A program made the translations under genes and the position numbers. Positions 17,282 to 27,338 of a stretch of DNA of 64,000 nucleotides are shown here, in pieces. Each line of letters begins with the position of its first letter. Position 1 is the stretch's first letter. The notes beneath the pieces were generated by a model. It did no database searches. It had not been told where the DNA came from and saw only the letters and a list, made by a program, of their open reading frames with translations. This DNA comes from Brassica napus (lineage: Eukaryota; Streptophyta; Magnoliopsida; Brassicales; Brassicaceae): NCBI RefSeq assembly GCF_020379485.1, contig NC_063450.1, positions 31,658,137-31,722,136 of the forward strand, in the 5' to 3' direction.

Positions 17282-18303
17282 TTTTTTTTACGCTTAATCT
17301 CATTCATTCCAATATAGAGTTCATGACCAAAATGGTCGTACATAGATGCATAAACCAAGTACTGCAAACATACACCAGTACAAAGAAGAGAAAAAAAAAC
17401 AGTAGCTATCGATGCCAGTAGGCACCAAAGTAATAAACCTGATACCAGTAGGCACCAAAGTAATAAATCTTGAACCGTCAAGGTATAAAAACCAGCTGAA
17501 ATGAGACCACCAGGGTATAGCTACGAGACCTAAGAACTCCTCAAAAGGGTAATGCTTGCAAGAGTTAAAGACTCGAGGACAAACCAATCATGAACACTCA
17601 AACTTTAAAGTAAATGACTGGAGCCAAAATATAACGACAAGAACGACTAGAGACTGAAAGCAAAACCCGATAAAGAGGAAACCAAACCGGCATGGTTGCA
17701 ATAGATAACCGTTGAAGTAGAGCCTCTCCATATCCAAAAAAGATATTCTATTGGACTATGAATGGGCTCTTCGCGCGCCTCTGATGCGACTCCACACCTT
17801 GACAATGCCAAAAGATACACCACTTCTCCGGTGGCTAAACCACAGATATCAATGGGCCTTCCACACGCCTCTAATGTGACTACACACCATGAACATGACA
17901 ATCGAAGCCCCACCAACAAGATCCTTCTTAGTACAACCGGAATCCATGAAAAACCACCACACCACACCACATACATTAGATCTAAAAAGATCAGCATAGG
18001 TGAAAACCAAAATGAGATTCTCTGAGATTTGAGTCTCTATTCCGGATCTGGATCCATATTTTCAGGGGAGAAGGCAAGAAGCCATACACCACGCACAAGA
18101 TCACAACTGAAACGAACATAAATTATATCTCGTTCCAGCAACGTCGATTAACATACCCCTAAGAAAAAATTAAACTTGAAAAAGATAAGGATAATAGGAG
18201 ACCCTCTCACGGTACCGGCGAGAAACGCCGGACCGGAGAAAGCCTCAGATCTGAGGAAAAAAATTGAAGAGGTAGGGGAGTGGAAGAAATAGCCGCTCTA
18301 ATT
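17282..18303 (-). mobile_element. Second poly-A-tailed retroposon, upstream of BBE-A
   Basis: It is flanked by the 15-bp direct repeat TTTAAAAATGTGTTT (17267-17281 and 18304-18318). The T-run at its left edge (17281-17289) is the poly-A tail of a minus-strand retroposon. Its 5' part (right end) is richer in G and C, and its 3' part includes a 29-bp tandem duplication with GGTGCCTACTGG (about 17413-17470). No reverse transcriptase is encoded; a 116-codon open frame (17647-17997) has no recognised domain. Size, tail and lack of coding resemble Arabidopsis Sadhu-type retroposons, but family membership is a guess. Confidence 0.72.
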
Positions 18304-18318
18304 TTTAAAAATGTGTTT

Positions 18319-19033
18319 ATCTACTAAATTTGTAAAACTGATATGTATTTAAGTTTTGAAATGCTATTTAATACCTATATTTTTAGATTGCTGCGACGCT
18401 TTCCGTTTTAAGTGGATAAACAATTATCGTATTATTATTGTTGTCGTAAATTTATTCGTAGCAAGATTCCTCCTACACATAACAGTTTAACAATGATCAT
18501 AAAGATGGGTTTAACGCGGCAATCAATAACCCAAATCGAAACCCATCGTTTTCGAAATATTTAAAGCAATTGAAACCGATTTGAAAGGTCCTAATTAAGT
18601 ATGATTTGAACTTAAATTAAAAACATATACAAACACATGTTTTATTAGAATACTTTACAAACTTCCTTCTTCTTTTTTTGGTTTGGTTTGCTGATATGTG
18701 AAATAATCAAGAAACAAGATCAAACCACAAAAAAAATAGTTTTTTAAGAACCATGATCTGTGTTTCAAAAAAAAAAAGAACCATGAACTTGACGTGCCAA
18801 TATTTGTGAAATATCGTAAATTACTAGGATAATTTTTCTATTATGCAAAGAAGAAATAAAACAAAATAAGTCTGATTTATTTAAAACCGATGGTTATCTA
18901 TCACAATATAGCATGAAGATATAGACAATAAGTGGATCACTTGCACATTAAACCACATGAACATTACATATAAAGCCATAATAAGGGCTAAACACACACA
19001 AACATTGTTTTTTTGTTGTCTAAGAATCAAATC
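18319..19033. other. Intergenic stretch between retroposon and BBE-B
   Basis: AT-rich DNA with no open frame of note. It should include the 3' untranslated region of BBE-B near its right edge. No clear repeat boundaries were seen. Confidence 0.5.
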
Positions 19034-20629
19034 TTAAACAATCAAAGGAGGAACACTCTGCTCATTTCTGAAGAAATTGGTTGGATCAATCTTTCCTTTA
19101 ACCATAGCCAATCTCTTGAAATTACTTCCAAAATACCTCATTCCCCATAAGCTTGCATCCTCAAAGCTGCAGTTAATCGCTTTATTCATACCTAAATCAA
19201 GATCTCTGTAATTCAGATAAGCTCCTCTTGGTGATCCAGAGACATAAACTCTCATATATCCATAAAGAAATCTCATCCATCTCACATGTTTCTCCATCTC
19301 TTCAATATCCTTCACTCTCCATTTCACCATATACTGTATATTATACAGATTCCCTCTCCTATGTGGAAATGGAGTCTCTGTTTCGCCAATCTCATACATT
19401 CTACCACCTAATGGCTCCATGATCATCATCGGAGATTCTACCTCGTGAAATCTCTTCCATATACCTTCTAGGCCGGTTTCAGGAATAGGGTTCTTGACAA
19501 AATCAGATTTTGCTTTGAAATACAAATCATTGTATCTTTGTTCTCTATCGAGAAGAGTCTCTAGCGGCTGTCCACTCTTCCAGTTGAAGTACATTATCGA
19601 ATCGACCCAGCTCATTTCTGAACAGTCTTGAAACCTTAACCCTAGTTCCGGAAACTTCTCATTCATCAGAGGAATCAGTTTATCGATTCCTCCAAGATAA
19701 TTTGCTTGGAATGTAGCTTGAACTGATCCTCCAGAATTGTAGATTATGACTCTAATAAAGAGATTATCTCCAAGCGTTGCAGCAATAGACTGCCATCTAT
19801 GAACGATTTTTGTCATGTTTTGTGTAAACGGTAGGTACCTTGTGAAGCAAGTAACCTTCTCTGGAACCCTAACCAGCTTCACTTTCCAAAAAGTTACAAC
19901 TCCAAAGCTAGCAGCTCCACCTCCTCTAATCGCCCAGAATAAATCTTCTCCCATTTCTCTCCTGCCATTGTAGATTCTTCCGTTTGCGTCTACAAAACGC
20001 GCGTCCACAACGTTATCTGCGGCTAAACCATGTTTCCTCATCATTGCACCAAACCCTCCTCCACTAAAATGACCTCCAACTCCAACACTAGGGCATGTTC
20101 CCGCAGGGAAGCCATGGATCTTGCTTGCTTTAGCAATTTTGTAGTAAAGCTCACCGATGGTTGCACCGGCTCCAACCCAAGCTGTTTCTTCCCTGAGGTT
20201 GATATCGATGGATCGGAGATTTATGAGATCAAGAACGATGAAAGGTGATTGCGATGAGAGGTAAGAAAGGCCTTCATAGTCATGACCACCACTTTTAGTC
20301 CTTACTTGCACGTCAAGTTTTTTGCTGCACAGCAATGATCTCTGGATTTCCGATTCTGTTCTTGGTGTGGCTATCAGAATCGGCTTCTGGCTTGAGAAAT
20401 TTAAGCTTGAGAATCTGTAGTTTTGGGATACAGTTTGCGAGAGATCAGTGTAGAGTCTTGAATCTGGCTCGTGGATCAAGCTTTTAGAGTTCATAAAGGT
20501 TGAAACAGAATGTGTCGACATGCAACTAAGAAACTGATCTCTAATAGGAGAAACTTTAGAATCAGAATTGGCCCATTTGACTAAGAACTGAAGAAAGAGA
20601 GACAGAGCAAAGGCTCCAACTGTTCTCAT
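19034..20629 (-). CDS. BBE-B: intronless berberine-bridge-enzyme-like FAD oxidase
   Basis: An uninterrupted frame of 531 residues from the ATG at 20629. An in-frame ATG at 20677 would add 16 basic residues ahead of the hydrophobic signal peptide MRTVGAFALSLFLQFLVKWA, so the inner ATG is preferred. FAD-linking His is in SGGHDYEG (about residue 116) and FAD-linking Cys in GTCPSVGVGGHFSGGG (about 179). Val follows at Cys+3, and LNYRDLDLG marks the C-terminal BBE domain. All key residues are present, so it is probably an active secreted flavoprotein. It lies next to the PHT4;6 orthologue, as At5g44360 does in Arabidopsis. At5g44360 has been described as a cellodextrin oxidase (CELLOX2), so that activity is possible but rests on position alone. 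Confidence 0.93.
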   Translation of the reverse strand: MRTVGAFALSLFLQFLVKWANSDSKVSPIRDQFLSCMSTHSVSTFMNSKSLIHEPDSRLYTDLSQTVSQNYRFSSLNFSSQKPILIATPRTESEIQRSLLCSKKLDVQVRTKSGGHDYEGLSYLSSQSPFIVLDLINLRSIDINLREETAWVGAGATIGELYYKIAKASKIHGFPAGTCPSVGVGGHFSGGGFGAMMRKHGLAADNVVDARFVDANGRIYNGRREMGEDLFWAIRGGGAASFGVVTFWKVKLVRVPEKVTCFTRYLPFTQNMTKIVHRWQSIAATLGDNLFIRVIIYNSGGSVQATFQANYLGGIDKLIPLMNEKFPELGLRFQDCSEMSWVDSIMYFNWKSGQPLETLLDREQRYNDLYFKAKSDFVKNPIPETGLEGIWKRFHEVESPMMIMEPLGGRMYEIGETETPFPHRRGNLYNIQYMVKWRVKDIEEMEKHVRWMRFLYGYMRVYVSGSPRGAYLNYRDLDLGMNKAINCSFEDASLWGMRYFGSNFKRLAMVKGKIDPTNFFRNEQSVPPLIV

Positions 20630-20726
20630 TTTTAGTGCTTTTGTTTTCTTGAGTTTGAAGTTACAGAGAAAGAGCATTGTTCTTGTTCTGGCAATGAAAA
20701 GAGTATTGGAGATCTTGATAAGAGAA

Positions 20727-20736
20727 GCTTATAAGC
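20727..20736 (-). promoter_or_regulatory. Probable TATA box of BBE-B
   Basis: GCTTATAAGC, a palindrome holding TATAA, lies about 100 bases upstream of the preferred ATG and 50 upstream of the alternative ATG. The spacing fits a start of transcription near 20700, compatible with either start codon. Confidence 0.45.
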
Positions 20737-20739
20737 GTA

Positions 20740-22334
20740 AACTTGTTTCCAAGTAACACTGACATAGAAATAATTAATTATGAATTCAGTGAAAATTTAA
20801 TTTTGTAATTTTGTGCTGCACAGAAACAAAAGAGCAGACTTGCAAAATTGGTAACTGAAAAAAATTTAATTGATTTATTTTTATTTGTTAAGTAGTAATT
20901 ATATGCCCACAATGGAATTACGTGTTCTGATATGCATTAGCTTATAGGAGGAATAAGGTTCTCATTATTACACGTAGATAACAATACTCCATAACTTTCC
21001 TAGAAAAAGAAAAGTTTTCACAGTTTTGTGCTAATAATTGTTCTTATTAGCCATCTAATTTCTGTTAAGCAGGATCAGTACTTAACTGCTTTTATAAAGA
21101 TGATGAGTCTTATATCTAAAAGAAAACAACTTTAACTACTATCATACTTCTAATTCTAAATGATGTTCTACTACATTTTTTTTGAGACAAATTAGCTTTT
21201 TTTTAATAATATGAAGCTAGCGTCAGGTATAATTTACTGCAATTCAACGGCATGCGCCCAACGTGTCAGTGTTTTCTAGTTGTTAGTTGTCTTTGGGTCC
21301 TGATCTATATTACCCACTGCATGACTCATTTGTGTTACAGTGAGTATTAAAGAAGATTAAACTAATTAACAGGGAAGAAAACCCTTTCTCAAAAAAAAAA
21401 AAAATGAAAAATTGATTATGAAATTAAATTGACAAGAAAACAATTTTCTGCTAACACTAAAACTGAATCGTGATGACAAAAAAAAAAAAAAAAAAACTGA
21501 ATCGATAAAATGGAACCAAAATTCCCCAATCTAAAGTTAAAATGGATTTCATGATAAACAAAAAAGTGGAAAATTGTATGCCAAATTAACCGAACAAAAT
21601 CCAAACATTATGCAATTAAATCAAGTAAACCGAAAAATATAGAAATCGCCATTTGTTTATTTTCAAATACTAAATCTACTATAAAAAAAAAAACCAAAAT
21701 CTATAAATCAAAAGCCAAAAACTAAAATCTAAAATACATCCAAACAATCATAACTTGAATTTCATAATAACCAAAAGGTGGAAAATGGTATGCCAATTTT
21801 TTTTTTCTTTTGACAAAGGGCTTTTGTATGCCAAATTAACCGAACAAAATCCAAGCATTATGCAACTAAATCTAGTAAACCGAAAAATATAAAAATTAAT
21901 CTTATTGATAAAAAAATATTAATAACATTAAATTAATTACTTTTAACTTTGCTATTGCTTTGTCTAAAACTGAAACCAAATATTCCAAACCGAACCAGAT
22001 CACACATGCTTTGCGACATACTATGAAAAACAGAAATAAAAGAATAATCTGAATTCCTCGTAAATTCTTACTACTGTATATAAAAACTCGAAAATTTTAC
22101 AATATCCAAATATAACCCCTCAATGATTATCCAACTACAGAATTTTATTCTTATTCATAGTATATTGCAAGATCAACTAATAATAAAACTCTTGGTGTGA
22201 TTCAAAGTTTACTCACCCAAAAAAAAAGAATACCAATGAAGAGCCTGAGAGTACAAGGTTTCAATGGATCTTCAAATGTAAGAGGGCTCTACTAACTAAT
22301 CTTGACAAGGGTTTCTCATAAACTTTGATCCCAT
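20740..22334. repeat. Intergenic region with a local direct duplication
   Basis: No gene is seen between BBE-B and the transporter. A block of about 67 bases starting TGTATGCCAAATTAACCG occurs at 21575-21641 and again at 21825-21891 with four or so differences. The GGAAAAT-GTATGCC lead-in also recurs, so the duplicated unit is roughly 110-130 bases. The second copy has a T-rich insertion of about 35 bases. A long A-run sits at about 21479-21497. The rest is AT-rich with no clear function. Confidence 0.55.
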
Positions 22335-23636
22335 TCAATCAAAGATCCTTTCTCCCGTAGAGAACAACAAAAACACAACGGTACTAAAGATACAGAGCAA
22401 ACCAGGTATGAAGAACACAACTCTCCAGCTCTCTGGATGTGACAAATCCGAGTAGATCAACTTGGACGCTTCAAGAAGCTTCCCAGTCAAATCAACACCA
22501 ATGATTCCAGCTAATGTCCCAGCAGTATTCGAAACTCCCATCACAATTCCTGCATATCTGGGAGCAATATCCATATGGTTCACCGCAAAACCGGCTCTTC
22601 CTAATGCCAGAAACCCAAGAGCCACAGAGGAACACAAGATCACACCGTTGGAGGTTCTAAACTGAGGCAAAGCCATCAACGCCGCTGAAGCGACTAAAAA
22701 CCCAACCGTGTTCAAGAACTTGCGTGTTCTGGTAACAGAAAGTATTCTCTTGGTGATCAAATAGTCTGCAATAAACCCACCAACAATGGAGAATACAAAC
22801 ATGTTAAGGTACGGCACCATCTTCGATGAATCCATTCCCTGAAGACTGACCTTGAGCCCAAGCTCGAAGTAAGTCGGAAGCCAGTTCATCAGCACATATA
22901 AAGCGTAATGGAATGTGAAATTGTTGACCACAATCGCCCAAACGGGTAAGCTGAGCATTATCTTCTTCCATGGGATGTGAGTAACTTTATGGTGGTGGTT
23001 TACATTAGTTGGCAAGAGAGCACCTCCAAATCCAGCTGCAGCGGCTTTCGGATGCTCAGATCGAGGTGGGTCAGTAGCGTACCTAATCCAAAGCAATGAC
23101 CATACAACACCAGCTAATGCCTCTGCTAAGAAAACTGATTCCGGACCTCTAAACTCAACTAAAGCAGGGAGCAACCACATTCCTAAAGCTGCACCTAAAT
23201 ACATTCCCGAAGTCGTTATCGAAACCAACCTAGACCTTTCATGAGGAGGTACCCACTGAGCCAAAACAGTGTGGATAGAAGGAAAGATAAAACCTTGAGC
23301 AACACCAACAAGTAAACGGGCGAAAACCAAGAGCCCGACTCTGTTAGGATCAAGTGGAACCAAGAAACAAGTAGACGACCATAGAACAAAGGACATAAGG
23401 AGGACTTTTCTTCCACCAATTTTCTGAGCAGCCCAACCTCCGGGCACTTGAGAGCAAGCGTAGCCAATAAAGAAGGTGGAAAGTATGGTTCCTTTGCTTG
23501 ACTGATTGATTCCGGCAGCATCTGCAGCGACGGTGTATGCAATAGAGAAGCCAACACGCTCGATGTAACAGACGGAGGTGCTGAGGAAAGTCAAGAAGAC
23601 TATGACATAGCGTTGTGGGATATTGGATAACTTCAT
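22335..23636 (-). CDS. PHT4;6: PHT4-family anion/phosphate transporter (PHT4;6 / ANTR5 orthologue)
   Basis: A single coding exon of 433 residues, matching the 432-residue Arabidopsis PHT4;6 (At5g44370) as I remember it. It is a major facilitator protein of the SLC17/PHT4 type with about 12 membrane segments. Visible marks are the N-terminal YIERVGFSIAY segment, GGWAAQKIGGRK in the loop between helices 2 and 3, and the QWVPPHERSR loop between helices 4 and 5. A hydrophilic central loop follows (about 195-225) with a His run (NHHHK). Arabidopsis PHT4;6 sits in the Golgi and exports phosphate to the cytosol. There is no transit peptide, which fits the Golgi rather than the plastid members. The frame is intact. 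A likely 5'UTR intron lies upstream. Confidence 0.95.
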   Translation of the reverse strand: MKLSNIPQRYVIVFLTFLSTSVCYIERVGFSIAYTVAADAAGINQSSKGTILSTFFIGYACSQVPGGWAAQKIGGRKVLLMSFVLWSSTCFLVPLDPNRVGLLVFARLLVGVAQGFIFPSIHTVLAQWVPPHERSRLVSITTSGMYLGAALGMWLLPALVEFRGPESVFLAEALAGVVWSLLWIRYATDPPRSEHPKAAAAGFGGALLPTNVNHHHKVTHIPWKKIMLSLPVWAIVVNNFTFHYALYVLMNWLPTYFELGLKVSLQGMDSSKMVPYLNMFVFSIVGGFIADYLITKRILSVTRTRKFLNTVGFLVASAALMALPQFRTSNGVILCSSVALGFLALGRAGFAVNHMDIAPRYAGIVMGVSNTAGTLAGIIGVDLTGKLLEASKLIYSDLSHPESWRVVFFIPGLLCIFSTVVFLLFSTGERIFD

Positions 23637-23766
23637 GTTAGACCTTTTCTCTGGTTTAGATCCTTTATGTCACACAAATGGCCTCTCAAGCACCACCGCA
23701 TAAGAGAAAGAGACCAGGATAATTGAAAAACAGGGGTTCCAAGACTCCTTAATCCACCGTCAAAAT

Positions 23767-24492
23767 CTGCAATGGTGCATGTCAAAACTGTAAATGACCC
23801 AAATTAAAAAACAAAATACACAACCACAGTATTGGGGAGCACCAAATAATCATAATTCGCGATGATTCAAGCCACCATTGTTGATTCAGAAGAAAAGAAA
23901 CAAGAGGCTTGACACTACAACGGTACTACTAACTAAGATCCATTCTTTGTCAGATGTACATAAGACAAGTGTAAGTAACAGATAAAACTTTCTCTAATCA
24001 TATAAGAAGTCAGCTACAAAAGTGAAAAGCCTTCAACAAAACTAGATCACAATTCATCTTAGCTATGCATCGAAAGATACTACAATGTTTAAGTAAAATG
24101 CACCTACAAAGTTAAAAAAAATCAAACATCTTAAGCTTTCTCTAATCATAGAAAATCAAATAAAACTCTTTAATGAAACAGATCATAGGCTATTATGATT
24201 CATAACTCATCTTAGGATAATAAAGTGAAGCAAATGAAAAATATATTTTCAGATCTTGGAAAGAAAAAAACAAGAGAGTAAATCTGAAGTATGAGGTATC
24301 AAGCAAATGAGTTCCTTTGAGAAACAGTTTCGATTTCAAGACACAATCAAGCCTCAATTTAACTCAACTACCCAAAAAAGGGAGAAAAAAATAAAATAAA
24401 CAAGGAAACCGAAGAAGCAATCTTGTTCAATTGAGTGAAGCCTTTTTCACAATGTAGATCGATAGAAATGAAAGTCGAATCACAAAGCATAC
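23767..24492 (-). other. Probable 5'UTR intron of PHT4;6
   Basis: On the minus strand a donor GTAAG|GTATGC at 24492 and an acceptor TTGCAG at 23767 bracket 726 AT-rich bases without a reading frame. The upstream exon (about 24493-24730) looks like an untranslated leader and contains AAACCCTAAA (about 24701-24716), a telobox common near plant transcription starts. The intron is inferred from splice signals only. Confidence 0.55.
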
Positions 24493-24852
24493 CTTACTTC
24501 CTCTGGATATTCTCTCACGTTCCCTCCAACTCTGCCCTCAATTTTAACATCAGATTTGCAAACAATGCGAATGGAGGGTTTACGGTATCAACAAAGTAAA
24601 TTCAAAATCGATTTTTGAGAAATCGGAGAGAATGAAGAATGGGTTTTGGATTTTGACTGTGGAGAGAGCAGTGATTCGACGGTGAAGAAGATGGAGATTT
24701 TTAGGGTTTGTAAAAGAATTTAGAGAATGATGGAGATCGCTTTTTCTTGGGTCAACCACGATGTTGATGTGTAAATGAGTAACAACGAAACGGCCATTTC
24801 TTCTTCTTTTATTTATTAAACAGCTAACGGTTAATTAAAAAAAAGTGGAAAA

Positions 24853-25202
24853 TGTTATAAAACAGACCGTTTAGTTTAGAGACCGAATGTTTCTATCTAT
24901 TATTAATCATAACATGGGTTCCTTTATATAAGGATTACAAATCATAGAAAAATGAAAATATCCAAAACCTAAACCAACTATGATTAGAAAAACTACTAAT
25001 ACATAATAATGGAAAGATAACAATTACAAGGAAAAAGAAATCCAAAGCATAAGCCGCCCCTCTCTCTTTCTTTCCTAAGGTCACAGACGCCTCTCTCTCT
25101 CTAGGATTGGGCCATCTCTCTCTCTAAGTGTATGGACCGGTTATGGACCGGGCCGGTTATGGACATTCATCAATTGATTTACAAATCGATTGATTTATAA
25201 CA
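24853..25202 (-). repeat. Copia-2 3' LTR
   Basis: 350 bp, TGTTATAAAACAGACC to GATTTATAACA. It contains a CT-rich microsatellite (about 25060-25125) and a duplicated GGACCGGTTATGGACCG tract that make it longer than the other LTR. Confidence 0.88.
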
Positions 25203-25740
25203 CTCCCCATTCGATACCATAACCGTTCAGGGATTGTAATACGCTTAATGTTGCCTCATTAAAACCTTATCAGAAAAACCCAGTGGGACAAAACCATGAT
25301 GAAGAAAAAAGAGTACAACACATACTGCTCCCCCTGATGTGAACCTCATTGTAGGTTCTTTAGTCTACGCATCTGATGCGTGATCTTTCCTGGACGTGCA
25401 GGAAGGGAGTAATCAAATCGGCCAAGTTTATTACTGAACCGTAATTGGACCATTTTGATCTTTTCGGTCTTTTTTCATGTCTTCTGACATCGTGTGTACA
25501 TGGTCAAGAAGTGAACCTTTTCTGTCGACCACTCTATACTTTGGTCAGACATGTAGGACTATGGTCCTCGACCAAAAAAACATCCTCACGGATACTCTCT
25601 TTGGCTATTAGCCGCCTATGACGATGTTAGAAATGCTGATTGATAGGTAACAGACTGTATGAGTTTTCTCTATACTACAATCGACTATGCACTAATCTGA
25701 TCGATCCATGTTGAGTCATAGACTTCTTTTATACATGTTC
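25203..25740 (-). pseudogene. Copia-2 3' end of pol, decayed
   Basis: On the minus strand this is the region just before the purine tract. It aligns by eye with the same part of Copia-3 (about 54190-54330), for example the stretch around GGTTTTAATGAGGCAACATTAA. No frame is open. It is cut on its right by the nested element at the ATAAC target site (25741-25745). Confidence 0.7.
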
Positions 25741-25745
25741 ATAAC

Positions 25746-27209
25746 TGATATCTTGCATATTTACATTGTTTTATCCATTCATCCATGAGCATTTTCATCA
25801 TATAGATTAGGATTTAGCCATGTCTAGGTTGCATTTTGCATTCATTGTCCTTATTAGGTGTTGGAGTGTGCCATGGAGTGATTTGAGATGTTTGGGAGCA
25901 TTATGATCCAAAAAGAGGTGAAAGATGAGCATGGATGGAGCCTTTAGAGAAATCTCCTGTTGCTAAGATTTTGTGGAGACACAGAAAATTGAGTTAGCTT
26001 TCTAATGGAAGTGGTTTCAAGTCATTTGGAGATGTAATGAAGGAGTTATGATCAATTTACTAGAGGCATATCCATCCTGGTCGAGCATCGCAGAGTGACC
26101 TCTCAGAGCGACCTACCGAGGTCGCTCCCAGCCAGAGCGACCAGCCAGAGCGACTAGCTCAAGTCACTCCCAGCCAGAGCGACCAGCCAGAGTGACCAGG
26201 TCAAGTCACTCGCGTTTTGACGGGTCGAGACACAAAGAAACGCGTCGGGAGTGACCTCCTGGAGCGACTATGCTAGGTCACTCCGCGTGTTTTGCTTGGA
26301 CGATTTTTATGTTATTTCAGGGGCCTTTTGGTCATTTGTTTTGATGTTTTTACACTTTCTAAACCTAAGTTAAGTACTTTTTTGTAAGATTGGAGGCAGA
26401 TAATCTCTTTTCTAGAGAAGAACTAGTAAAAAACCTCTTTTGATTCAGATTTCATTGCTTTCATCTTGTGTTCTTGTTGATTTCTTATCTATTTCTCTAC
26501 ATGGTTAATCTGAAATCCAATATGGGTTTAAGAGGAATCATGGAGATTAGTGAGTAATCACCTTTTGAATTCATGGGTTAGGGAGATTAAGGGTGATTAG
26601 GTTAGTTCTAGGATGTTTTAGTGTAGATCATTCTTGTTCCTTGCTAGTAGAGTATTCTTAATGCATCTTCTGAGTTGGCCACTCAAAAGTTGATCAATAG
26701 GCATTTCCCACCCGAAAGGTGTTTGATGAAATGCCTGAGACAACTCTCCTAAGCTTTAAGTATACTTTGCCAAAGACATTTGTTGTTAAAGATGCTAAGA
26801 TAGCTAATAGACTTGTTAGTAATGATTGCTTTCATATTATTCAACCAAAGACATTTGATGTTTGAGATATGTTAGCAAATGAGCATTCATCTAGACATAG
26901 AGCTTGCTTAGAATTGTGTCTAGGCTTAAGGTTGATAGTTTGATTGATCATTTGACATCCTTAGTTCGATACTTGATCACCCAAGGTCTAATCCCTATGC
27001 CCATGAGTTCTCTTTTCCCTTAGTCAAGAAAGTATCATTCTGTTATTGTTTTCTAGTTTTAGTCATAGCTTAAAACCCATCTAAATCATTGGTTGCACTT
27101 AGATTAAGTGAGTACTTGCATTCTCAGTGCTTTGATATCCCTCAGAACTGGTTCGACAATCACTATACTACAACATTTGTCTTAGGAGCCTTGAAAACTC
27201 CTAACATCA
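25746..27209 (+). repeat. Left LTR of the gag-only element
   Basis: 1464 bp with TGAT/ATCA ends. It holds a GAGCGACC-rich segment (26088-26285) with inverted and tandem copies, and an otherwise ordinary AT-rich body. It matches the right LTR base for base apart from one C near 25930, by eye. Confidence 0.92.
26127..26210 (+). repeat. Two 42-bp tandem units in the LTR, left copy
   Basis: Each unit contains CCAGCCAGAGCGACC, a second AGCCAGAG(C/T)GAC and a closing TCAAGTCACTC. Just upstream an 8-bp perfect inverted repeat GAGCGACC / GGTCGCTC with a 6-base loop lies at about 26105-26126. The same block is at 31669-31752 in the other LTR. Confidence 0.8.
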
Positions 27210-27338
27210 AATTGGCGCCGTTGCCAAATTCTGAGTAGATTTAAACATTGAGATTTAGTCACTTGCTTGAGACTAAGTCATTTTAATTTTGTTTTGTTAC
27301 TGATTCTTCTTCTTCACCTACCTTTCACTTTCAGGTGT

